Source: Hydractinia symbiolongicarpus (taxonomy: Eukaryota > Cnidaria > Hydrozoa > Anthoathecata > Hydractiniidae). From it: a stretch of 60,000 bases of DNA. How positions within the stretch are numbered: position 1 is the stretch's first letter; each line of letters opens with the position of its first letter. The DNA is taken from NCBI RefSeq assembly GCF_029227915.1, contig NC_079877.1:25943851-26003850 (forward strand), read 5' to 3'. Below are positions 40,201 through 52,200 of the stretch, piece by piece. The translations under genes and the position numbers were made by a program. The notes under the pieces are model-generated. The model searched no databases. It saw only the letters and a program-made list of their open reading frames with translations, and was not told the DNA's origin.

Positions 40201-43200
40201 TAGGATCGAGCAATAACTGAAGAGCAGGTTCGTTTGGTGGAGAAGACAAAACAAAAAATTAGAAAATTGGAAAATGTAATAACTCCAATGTCTTGTTTGT
40301 TCTTACCACGCTAAATCACCCAGAGAAGTTTATTACTCAGAACATGTTTTCTACTCGTTAACATTGGACGTTGCTATTTTTTAGCTTGTGCCAACATATG
40401 AAGAATCCCACAAACGTGCAGTGTTTAAAGCTGCTGCAGTTGTGAAGGAGACCAAGAATGTTCTCGCTCAACTCGATGACAAGGGGTTGTCGGATCTGCG
40501 GTCGTTGCAAACACCCGATAGCGAGTTAGAAGACTTGCTTGCTGCCGTCATTATCATCGGTGAGAGGAATAAGAATTTCTTACGGTTGCCAAATACTACT
40601 CGTATTTGGTTTCGTAAGAGCTAGGGAAATACTGAACGTTTTCGTGGAACAGAAAAAGTTAAAAAGAAGGTCTCATTTTGTAGTACTTAAAACACAGTAA
40701 TGTAAGAGAGTAAAATCAACATCAAATATCACTTCTGGAGTTTCGTATTTCAAACTTTTTACAATGGCCGTTAAAGTGAAGATAAGTGAATTATGTCTAA
40801 TGTAATTTGTGATCTATGTTTTATTGACAAAAAAAGTCAAGCTAAGTCAAACAAAGGAAATTATGTGCGCCGGAAATCAGTGGAATTGTAGAGTTTTAAA
40901 TGTGATTTTTTTGCAGAAAACTGGATAGCGCACTCCTTTTTTTCTTATTTTTATTCTTCCCTCCAAACTAAACTCACAACTTTTACAATCTTGATGAAGT
41001 CACGCTAATGTTTTTATTTTACTCTTCTTCAGTAAAATCACCAACAAGCGACTTAACATGGAATCGTGGTGCAAAGAGGATCATGGCGAACTTGGAACGG
41101 TTAGTGTGTATTTATTGTTGTTGTTGTGGTGATCATTGGTGTTGCTTTTTGTTAGTGGTGTGGTGGTGTTAGTTTTCGTCGTGGTTGTCGTCTTCGTCGT
41201 GGTTGTCGTCTTCTTCCTGGTTGTCGTCTTTGTCGTGGTTGTCGTTGCTTTTTGTTATTGTCGTCGGCATTTTTGTCGTTGTTTTTTGTCGTCTTCAGTG
41301 TTGTCCTTGTTTTAAAGGTTGTAGCAACAGAATCTAGGGCCCATTATTTCTTTGCTAGATGATGAGTTTTTTTAATGCTTTTCTTTAAATTTTTCGAAGT
41401 TAAAAAGAAGCCCTTTTATGAGACAAAGAGCGTCTTATAAAAGTGAGCATATTTCTATCTAAAACATGGCGAACAACATTTTTTTACCTCGTAGTGTATC
41501 AACCTCGGCGTAGTAGTCGATAAATCTGAGAAATTTTTTTTAGTCTTAGAATTATTTCACGCCAAAAATCCACGTTCATCAAATATAAAAGTAATAAAAA
41601 TAAAATTATTTTTATTAAGGGCTCTTGTTAGTAATGCGGGCAGGGTTTAAAAGAGTGGACCTTTAATCAAATGATTATAAAATGGATTTTTATATTTCAC
41701 CCTTCTATCTAAATGTAGCTTTAAAGAAGAAATCTCTGTGTTTGATGAAAGCGAGCTTCCTGAATCGACGTTAGAAGTACTACGAACATATATCAACAGA
41801 CCTCACTTTGCTTCTGGTTATTTGGAAAATAAAACACACAATTCAGTCGTTGGTTCGCTTGTGTCTTACGTACATGGTGTCGTGAGGTAAATTTAATATA
41901 AAACTTTGAAATGTGTGAACTATTTGCTTTAAATGTGACGAGGAAAGGGTATTTTTAATTTCTGAACAACAGCAAGAACTATGCGAGAACTATGGAACTA
42001 TCACAATACTAGGTCTATGTCTGGCCCTTTTGTAATAACTGGCTGGTAATGGCGTAATCTGTTTATTATTGCAAGGTCTCCGGTTTCATCCTAATCCGGC
42101 GCACTTTGTATTGTTTATGTTCAGTCTCTAATTGTTCCGGTCGTGTAGCTATTAAACAAGTTGCATTGACATATTGCGACAGGGAAGGACAATTATAAAC
42201 CTTTAAAAAATTGAGAAGTAAAAAGAGAGGGCGGTGTCATAAATGAATATTTTGAGACCTACCGGGTGTCTTTCTTTTAGCTGTACTTTTTTTTTAGGTT
42301 TCAGTTTTAAACTTTATTTTAGGTATAATTACATCATGCAGTCGCGCGTCAAACCTCTTCATGCGAAAGTCATCGAAACTGCAGAACGATTAGCGGAAGT
42401 AAAGATGAAAATATCAACTATGGAAGAAAAACGAAAAGTAAGATATGTCTCTTAATTTAGTTCAAAACATTTTGGTCTTTGTTTCGCACGGATGTATGTA
42501 TGTTTACCTATGTCGATTTGACCGTATATTTCTTTTAAAATGACGTCACAGGGATAGTACTGACTTAGGCCGGCTTTTAATAAGTACAGTACAAAGGCAG
42601 GTGAAATTTTTTTACCCCCCTTAATGTGTGTTTATACACCTCAGGAATATTAGGGCGTGTGCATGTGGGAGCACACATATTTTTGTTTGGTAGCTTATTC
42701 GAGCAAAAATCAGCAAGTGGTGAAGTCCTGAACGCGACAAATAAACAGTGAAATATTCCACCGCTATGAACTGCTTTTACTTTCCTGCCAATCGAATCTT
42801 TCGAAGTAAAATCTGAACATACAAATCCCTTATGCTTTTGGATCCGTATCTAAAAAAAAAACAAAAAAAACTTGACCACGATGGGACTCGAACCCACAAT
42901 CTTCCGATTCGAAGTCGGACGCCTTATCCGTTGGGCCACGCGGCCGTAAAATGAACTGTGTAATTATTGGTAAACATAATTACGTATCATTATTTCGTAA
43001 TAAATATAAGCTAGTTTCCACAGCTACAATATTGTACATTTTACAAGAAGGATATAAATTGTTCGCACGTTAGTTTTTATAGTGCTTATAACTTCACAGA
43101 AAAAAAGACGTACCCGTGTTCTTTTTAAAGAAACCATTGAATTCTCTAGCACTGGTAGTTTCTTTCTAATTTTTTGGCAATTTTAGTACTGAAAGTTTCA

Positions 43201-46200
43201 TCTTTACATATATCGAATGAGATTGGCATCGATTTCCCTCTACGTTATTTAATCACTAATTAATTTAATATTTCATGGAAATTGCTTTTATTAGTTTCGT
43301 AATTAATTGAAGCCTAAGAAATCCAGGAATAAAAGTTTCTTATTTTATTCTAGTTCCTAATAAACAAGTTTTTTTTTAAAAAAGTACGTGAACACGCTTT
43401 TTTAAGAGAATATCAAAATTCTGACCAATAAACAATAGACGGATATTCTTATAAAGTATGTTCTTATAAAAGAAAAGGCGTGCATTGAATGCTGTAAAAT
43501 GGATTTAATAAGAATCTGCCACCAGTTTCTTCAAATCAAATTAATTTGATTAAATAATGTGCTTTGAAGTCACAATAATATTGTACGTCGTGGTTACATC
43601 TGTACAATATCTTGAACAAATGTTGTACAATTGTGTGAAATATATATAAAAGTGGAAAGTACCCATAACGTGATGAAAATATTACCAAACGAAAATTATT
43701 TTTATAACATCAGCTCCAAAAATCACGCCTTGTACGATCTTCATGCTCGCAAAATTAAAAGAGAATTGATGTGATATCGATAAAAAAAAGTTAATTACAC
43801 TTTATTTTGAATCTTATTTTTGCTCTGAGCATTAAGTACCTTATATTTTTAGCCTACCATATTTCTTTAAGCCTCTTGTTTCTTAAACTCGTGTTTCTTA
43901 AAAAAGAACATGTAGTAGCAGTTTTGTGAATATATGTTTAGTTTGCCAAAAATACACAATAAATTTCAAAGATGTCATCCAATAAGAACAACCCATCCAT
44001 AAGTCGCATATTAACGAACTCTCTTCTAATGTTAGGATTTAAACAAACGTTTGAAAACACTGGCTGCGAAGTACGAAGAAGCTTCAGTTGAGAAATGCAA
44101 ACAACGTGACAATGTGGAGAACTTGACGGAATTGTTAGAGAAAGCAGTACAATTTCAGCTGGTTAGTCTCTTTGTTGAGATAAAGTAGTAATGATACACA
44201 TGTGCATAGTCTGGAGTTTCTAAGTTGTCACTAAACCGCAGTCACGTGAATTCTCTCTTACTTATATATGTTTTTTATTTTCTCAGGTTGTTAAGGATTT
44301 GATAGCCAACTGGGAATCTCTTCTCGCCTGCATTGAAAACGAAGAAGTCTTGTTACCAAGCAACGTCGTTCTGGCTGCTGCGTTCAGTGTTTACATGCCT
44401 CCGTACAAACTCAGCTTTCGTAAACATATGCTGATGAATGTATGGCCTAAATGTTTGGCTGAGCAAGGCATGAATGCTTTTAGGGGCTCTAAAAGCGACA
44501 TATCTTTTTTACTGGTTGTGTCTTCGTTTGGAAGTAATACAGAAAAGGAAGAAAGTAGCGACTCTTCTGCGCATGACTCGTATCAAAATCACTTGTTCGT
44601 ATTGGTCAGATATTTGATTGGAGAAGAACTCTCTCGTCATTGGTTAACAATGAACTTGAACGTGGATGACATTGAGAATTTGGCTATGATAAAGTCTCCA
44701 ATTCAACAGGCGTTGCTTGTCACCGACCCCTTAAATCGTTTTAGTGGATTGATTTCACATATTAAACATGAGACACAAGATGTTGTGGAATTGGATATGC
44801 AGCAAAGGTATTTTTTTCGCTTAGAGAATAAAGATATATTTTCAGGTCATGAAATTAGTTTTTGAGGCGATGGTCAACGGTTATTACAATTCCAGTGTGA
44901 CCCTTTTATAAATCTTGATATCCGTTCTAAAGATTTTATGTGGTTGCTTAAGAATGAAGAGGTATTTTATCATAATTAAGTATTAATAAGTGTCACCGTT
45001 TTTAAATTGAAATTTGTGCGTATCCTATTATTTACTGGTCAACTACATCTACAGAAGAGATTTTAATTAACGTTATCTGTAAACTCGTGTAAGATTTCTT
45101 ATTTTTTGAGTATAAGCTGCCCTTGTTTCTAGAAGTTTTAAAGATTTAGTTTTAGTACTCGGTTCCTTATAAACGGGTTTAATGCAAAAAAAGTCAATGG
45201 AACTGAAGTAAAAACATCATTTTGAAAAATAGCTGGTAACTTTACACTAAATTCTTTCTTCTAAATTTGCAGTATCTAGAAAATTTAACCATTGAATTTC
45301 ACCACATCGGCTTAAAACGTTTGTTTAAAGTATCAACTCTATGCGGTTAACAGGTAAAAAAACCTCTCAAATCTCCTTAACAGCCGCATAGAAAATTAAT
45401 AGTTATTAATTTTTTTAACTTAAATACAGCATGGCGACCTTTACCGCGTTTTTATCACCCTTACTACATTAAAGCTGACTGTCTAATTTACGTTGCATTA
45501 GAGAACACATGACGAAATTATGTTTTTTTTAGAGACAACACGTTTATTCAAAGCATTGAGAAAGCTGTACACTCAGGCTCGTTGCTGGTGATCAGAAATC
45601 TAGATGACAGAATAGATCATTTGTTTCACTCTTTGATATACTCACTTTGTGAGATTCAGAACGGTAAGGTTCTCTACTGTGAGTGGGTTGCTCTTTTGTT
45701 TATTGTGAAAGTTTGCAAAATAAAACCATGTTCACATGTGCAAGAATAAAAACATTAGTTTCCACAACTTAGGTTGCGTTAAACCTTCTATCTTCCAAGT
45801 TTGAACACAGTGCTATATTTAAAACAGACCTCCCTGGACTGTAATTACCAATTAGCTAACGAAATCCGACTAGCTAAAACTAGCATAGTTATCTGAATCA
45901 AATTTAACAACAAATAAATAATTGTGAAAGTATCATGATATGAGTCTGTTTTGTTGTTGATTTTTGTTTGTTTATGTCTGTTGAAGTGAAAAATGATTGC
46001 CACTTCTCTTGCTGTCTTTATCGGCCAAATCTAAGAACAATGAAAGATAAGTTTCAGTTTACTTACAAAGATAATTTACTTTTACGTTAGTCTTTTAATT
46101 TTTATTTTATTTTTTTCTTCTGTTTTTATTATTTTGGACAATGAAATAACCTATGTCCGTGCGACCGTCCAACCGTTACCAGTTTTTATCAGAATTGAAT

Positions 46201-49200
46201 CATTAGTTTTTTCTGACACCAAGATAAAAAAATAACAATTAATTGACCTTTAAATGGAGAATTTTTTTCCGGCCCAATAATGGCAAATTGCTTGGTCAAA
46301 TTGAGTCAAAACGGTTCAAGAATACGGATTCTCGAACTTTTCTGAGGATTGGATTATTTTTTTTCTGATGTTTTAAATCCAGGTAGGTCGATTAAAGTTC
46401 CGGCTTATTGTTGTTACTTTTTTTGTCTTTGAAGGTAAAAACAGTGTCAAGTTCAACGGACATCGACTTGAACAGCATCCAAACTTTAAATTAATTTTAA
46501 TCTCACGTTTATCATCTCCAAATATTCCTGTTGAGTTTGCGTCATTATGTACTTGTGTTAACTTTGCACCAAATCAAGATAGTGTGCAGAACGAATTGAA
46601 ATGGAGAACTTACTCCTTCTTGCGTCCAGAGTTGATTTCGTGTAAACAAGAGCTTTATTATAACGCTTGTGTATGTATGAAACGTATACATCACATTGAT
46701 GAAGCAATGTTAAAAGTGATCAAAGGAGAAACAGATTTGCAACAACTGTGGACCAGCAATTCAAGTTTAGATGAGCTATCAAAACAAAGAAAAACGGTAA
46801 TTTTTTCTTGCACACTCCTGCACCATTGTAGGAGTGTGTGGGGATATTATGACTATGTAAACACGTGAACATAATTCTACTGATGATTCAAAGTTAGGAG
46901 AGCAACGCTAAGATAGATTAAGCCAGCTGTTATCTTGTTTTTACAGTAGTAATTTTCCTGTTATTAATTTCAAATTTGGTTTACTAGTTCTGTCTTCTAA
47001 TGTTATGTACTTTCAAAACATCTGTGTACATAACTGTTAAACCGTGGACAGATAGCCTACCTTTAACCGCTTACTGTTTTGGCGCCAAAAACTTACGTTG
47101 CAATATTCACAAATGAGCCATGCTAGTAAATTTGTCCAGTTAATTCGTCTTAAAGAGTATTCTTCAATATCTTATAGATAAGAACTTCCAAAACTTTGTG
47201 ACCCATTTGTTCGCCGAATGTGTTGCCGATTATTCTAACCGACTTTGTAAACGTTTTCCTGACCGACTCTTTTACCGATTTTTTCTTAACCGACTTTTTT
47301 ACTAATATTTTTCGACCGACTTCGTTACCGATTATATTTAATACTAACTGTTTCTTCCCTGCTATTTGCGATCATAATAAACTCAGAAAAAGGTCTTTTA
47401 TTCAGCTTTTATTAACCGATAAAAAAGAAGTTTTGTCCCCTCTACTACTCATTTCGTCAGCGTCTAAAGCGACCAAATTTTGTGCTACTGACGAATTTTT
47501 TTATTTCTTTTAAGGTTTTTTTCTCTTGATGATAAGATCTGACATTACATTCTCTGTTTAGTATTCCGCTAAATTACAAGAGGTTGACAACCAGTTCATT
47601 CAGTTGATACAGTATTTTAAAATCAACGATCACACAACAAAACAATGCACCGTACTTTTTAAAATCATGCATAATATGAAGGCAGTACAACCCCACTATC
47701 GTTTCTCTTGCGAACACTTTTTCAAGATGTTTAATCACTTCTTTCGAAAGTATTATGAAAGAATTTCACGTGAAGAGAGAATCTATCAGCCCAATGATTC
47801 TGTTATGATTAGAATAGAAGAAATGAAAGATGGTAAGTCTACCACTCTGTATTTATTGTCAAAATCTTTCGCGCACAGTAAAGTTCGTGATTTCGCTTTT
47901 TTAATATTAAATTGCGAAATTAAATTTACACAAAATTCTAACATCGAACCATTAAGTAAAAAAAGCAGATTTTTACACATGCACAAATGTTTGAAAGCGT
48001 TTGACATTGAAGTAGCACCTCACAGGGATGGCGGCTGTGAGTGCGGGGGTCAATAATTTGGTAAAACATTATTTTTCTACATTTGTGTTTCAAAATTGCT
48101 TTAAAAAATCATTTAAGAGTTATTGCTTTGCCAATAGCAAACGTGGCATATGGTATTACTGCATACTCTAAAACAACTGATTTTTGCAGATATAACATTG
48201 TCTCATTCGCATACTCCCTCTGAATGAACATTTTAAACTCAGTTGATCTGCATGACTAACAAAGCTTGCATTATTACTTCTGTCTCTTAAACAACTTAGT
48301 TTTTACTGATATCGCCTACTTCGCGCAGTCCTCAATCTGTTAGTCTCTTTCGTATAATCGCTCTTAATAAGCTGTTTGAACGAGTTTGATCTGTGTATAT
48401 TTTTTTCAGTACAACCACCTTTACATGACATCACTGAAGAAGAAGTTACCACTGCAATGAAGACCTTTTATCGTATGTTTCTCAGATTAATGAAAAGGTA
48501 TACAATGTTTCTGTCTTGTGCAAAATCTCTATTTAATATGAAAGTTGATTTAATATTAAAGAAAGTATATTGGAGCAGGGATGTAATAGGTGACGCATTG
48601 TGGTGGAAGTGTTGCGCAATGTGAACAGTTTTTTCTTCATTAAGAGAGGCTGCTAAATCAAGCACGTACGTTAATGAAACGGTTGATTGTCGTACCACTC
48701 TCCTGTTTCTAGTAATATTTACATTTTTTGAATCATTGCAGGTCATTGTCACCAATTGATTATGAAGTATTTTCACTGGTGTACATGCTGTGTAATGAAT
48801 TATATGACAGCGCTGAAATGGATTCTGAATTTATTCGAATTTTGTTTGAAGGTAAGTCTTTATCGTTTGTTTTGTTTTTTTGTTCGTTTGTTTTTATGTC
48901 GTGTTGTGTTATTCTTCTTTGCTTGTTCGTTTGCTCGTTCGTTCGTTCGTTCGTTCGTTCGTTCGTTCGTTCGTTCGTTCGTTCGTTCGTTCGTTCGTTC
49001 GTTCGTTTGTTTGCTTTCTCTAATTTCCTCATCAAACTTTGTCTAGGCTTTTTTATCTATTGGCAAAATTTTATCAATTCATGTTTTTCCATTATTATTA
49101 TTTTTGTTAATTTTATTCATTTGGTTCTCTTTAATGGTTATTTTATCTTGCTTCCGCTGCGCAAGAAGCTGCAAATCGATCGAGTATTCTTTCCTTTTTT

Positions 49201-52200
49201 ATTTTTTCATTAATTATCTAAATCTTGTTAGTTTTAGCAGTCATTGAAAACTGCATATTGGAGATACTGTATTTTCTCTAATAAGCGCCGGAGGCATATT
49301 TAAGAATTACAAGATTTAGACTAGTTAAAAAATTTGTATTAGAAAAAAATGGAAAGTTCTGTCTGGATTTGAAAGGGGCGTTTATTAGAAGAGGGCACTT
49401 ATAGAGAAACTACGGTTTTGCTTTTTGCTGAAGATCGTCTGTACTTCTCATTGCATGTTCTTTAGATGTGAAAATTAATCGAACGAAACATAACGAAGAC
49501 ATTATCAAACCTGATTGGTTACCTCAGGATCGTTTCAACCATTTCTTGAACATGGTGCAAGAGTACCCAGCACTTGAGAAGGTGAAAAGCGTTCTGGAGA
49601 CGCAACCAAGCCTTCTGAAGTACTGGTACGACAAACCGTTACCTGAGAAATCATTACCACCGCAACCAACTGGTGCAGCATCTTCAGATCCGCAACATCT
49701 ACGCTTTTTGATTGTGAAGGCCTTACGTCCTGATCGTTTGTATTATGCCTTGAAGTCGTTTGTCTCAGAATGTTGTAGTGAAGTCTTGTCGATGCAAAAT
49801 GATGACGTCAGTGAGATATTGAAGTCTTTGGAGGGTTGTAGACCTGTGTTGGTATTGCAAGACACAAATCATGCTTGTGCAGTAGATGTTATAAAAAAGT
49901 TTTCAAAAGTTAGTATTTTTTCGTACCATTCTTATTTTTACTTATAGAGGAGTTTTTTTTTACACGGAATAATATAGATGCTCCTTGAGTTTCCCTATAT
50001 TAGCCTTATTTAAATGGTGCTTGAACTTCTTGCACTTGTGACAAACGTTTTTTAACCTAACTTAAGGACAAAAACTTTTGCGGGGAAAAACTATCGGGAT
50101 TTGAAAGTGAACAGAAATTTGATTTTTGCGACATAAATTTTTGCGATTTTATTAACTTTTTTGGACTTTTTTTTTTCTTCAATAATTATGACCACCCCTG
50201 GATTTTTTGTATGGAATTTTTACCGTATTAATAGGTGCGGGTTTACATCGAAAAAAATGACCTTGGAAACGTTATTTTTTTTTAATAAAATGATATTGCG
50301 ATTTCATGCAAAACCGCAATGATTTATGTTCGCAGTAATTTATGCTACAATAATTTATGTTTGCAGCAATTTATGCCACAATAATATATGTTTGCAGTAA
50401 TTTATGTTACAATAATTTATGTTCGCAGTAATTTATGCCACAATAATATATGTTTGCAGTAATTTATGCTACAATAATTTATTTTCGCAGTAATTTATGC
50501 CACAATAATTTATGTTCGCAGTAATTTATGCCACAATAATTTATGTTCGCGCCAATTTGCAATTGATGATAACCCTAATGGTCCACCTGGAATAAATCAT
50601 TTACAATACGAAATTGTCACAATTGTTTTGTTTTTAATATTTTTTTTTTTTACTATTTTGGACATCGGGCTAATGGAACTCTCAATAAATAGAAAAAAAA
50701 AAACAATTTATGCTCAAAATTATTGAGGGCACTAAAATCATGGCAATTATGCTAATTATGTACACTTAACATTAACTAGGGTCAAAGCGTCCAGGTTCAT
50801 TGTGTTCGAGTGAGTTCAGAGTTCGATGAAGTAATAGATGATGTTTTAACCTCCATTGTTCAAAACGATGAACACCTCATCATCGAAAATATGCATTTAG
50901 CTACTAGAGAAGTAGTACAGAAAATCTGCAAACGTTTGATGCGGCTTCAAATGCAACAGCAATGTATGTGATTTTTTATATTTTTTTTATTAAAAGCCTT
51001 ATAACTAATTCATGTGCGTACTGAAATGTACAGAGAAATACGACGACTATATAGCTATCCTTCTTTTTTCAGTTCTGAGGGGACATTAATGTCCTATTTT
51101 ATAAACATGCTGAGATTCCTTAAACATTAGGCATATCAAAAACCTATTTTGAGGCTAGATAAATTAAAAATTGAATGTTTTCATAAAATAAATTAATGAT
51201 ATTTTTTTTGTACAGAACAAACATGAAAAGAGAAATGTTAAAAAAAATGTCTCTTTTTAAAACAAAATGGATCTGGCATATGAGAAATGTTTGCTACCTT
51301 ATCATTCTTTTCAATAAACTACATTATGCAAGTTATATGTGAAAAACGAAAAAAAGAATGAATGACAAAAAAATATTTAGCAATGAAAATAGTCATAAAA
51401 ATAGATAAATGCTTATAGAGTAAGTGAAAATTGTAGTAACTTCTTTTTTGCAATTTCAAAATCAAAAGATGCCGAATTTGTATGTTTTGTTCCTGTGGTA
51501 GAAAATAATTATGATGTCCTTAATACGACCCTTTTCCCATAAATCAGTGCAAGAACAATAAGGGATACTTCTTTTTTAAGGCCAGTACCTAATATCTCGA
51601 TATTTCATGTTTAAGCTTCTTCTTGGCGTGTTTTCTTTGTGACTGATAATTGCGAGAATTTGGACGAGCCGAATCTGCGTTTTTGTCATGTCCTGTCATT
51701 ATCCGCCATTTTGAATAAAAGCACGGACGATGATCTCACGTGGAGTTTGATCTTGCAGAATAACGTTTTTCACTCTTTACAGGTAACACAGTAACTTCCT
51801 AATGATTTACATTTTTCATTATAATCACACTTTAAAGAATTGCAATATTATCCAGGTGATAAGAAATGGTGTTTCGTCAATACTTCAAAATAAATCTCTC
51901 CAAATGAGAACTTTGATCTTCTGCATATGTGTTTTTCATGCCTACATCAAATCGTATTACGACACCTGTGCTATCATCACCTGCGATCAAGTGCTACGAG
52001 ATGCAATCCAGTTCATTCTTACTGAAACAGAAACGAAGAAAATTGACAATGTTTTGGTGCATGACATTCTACGAATGATATGTGAGGTATGTTACACGTG
52101 TAAGAACCTGCCAATCAAAATGTTATAAGCTAATCAATAGCGAATTAAAAGTATCAAAAAACAAAACGTCTTCAAGGCGCAAGCCAAAGGGAAACACATC

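Larger units (their letters stand above)
42438..44035. other. Intron 64 of the dynein gene (1.6 kb)
   Basis: Apart from the tRNA-Arg gene and its terminator I see no exon or clear repeat. The phase 0 junction 42437/44036 is clean (KRK to DLNKRL). Confidence 0.75.

Noticed and set aside
44846-44878. Possible 11-codon exon between exons 66 and 67
   Set aside because: The alignment of AAA5 is continuous when 44807 joins 45533, and the extra piece breaks the phase.
47220-47513. 97-codon frame rich in LTDF
   Set aside because: Degenerate repeat in an intron; phase of exons 68 and 69 joins without it.
48760-49213. Open frames with NERT or FVRS repeats on both strands
   Set aside because: Produced by the (TTCG)n microsatellite; 4-bp units keep all frames open.
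50315-50555. CRISPR-like array
   Set aside because: Head-to-tail A+T-rich minisatellite without spacers, in a eukaryotic intron.
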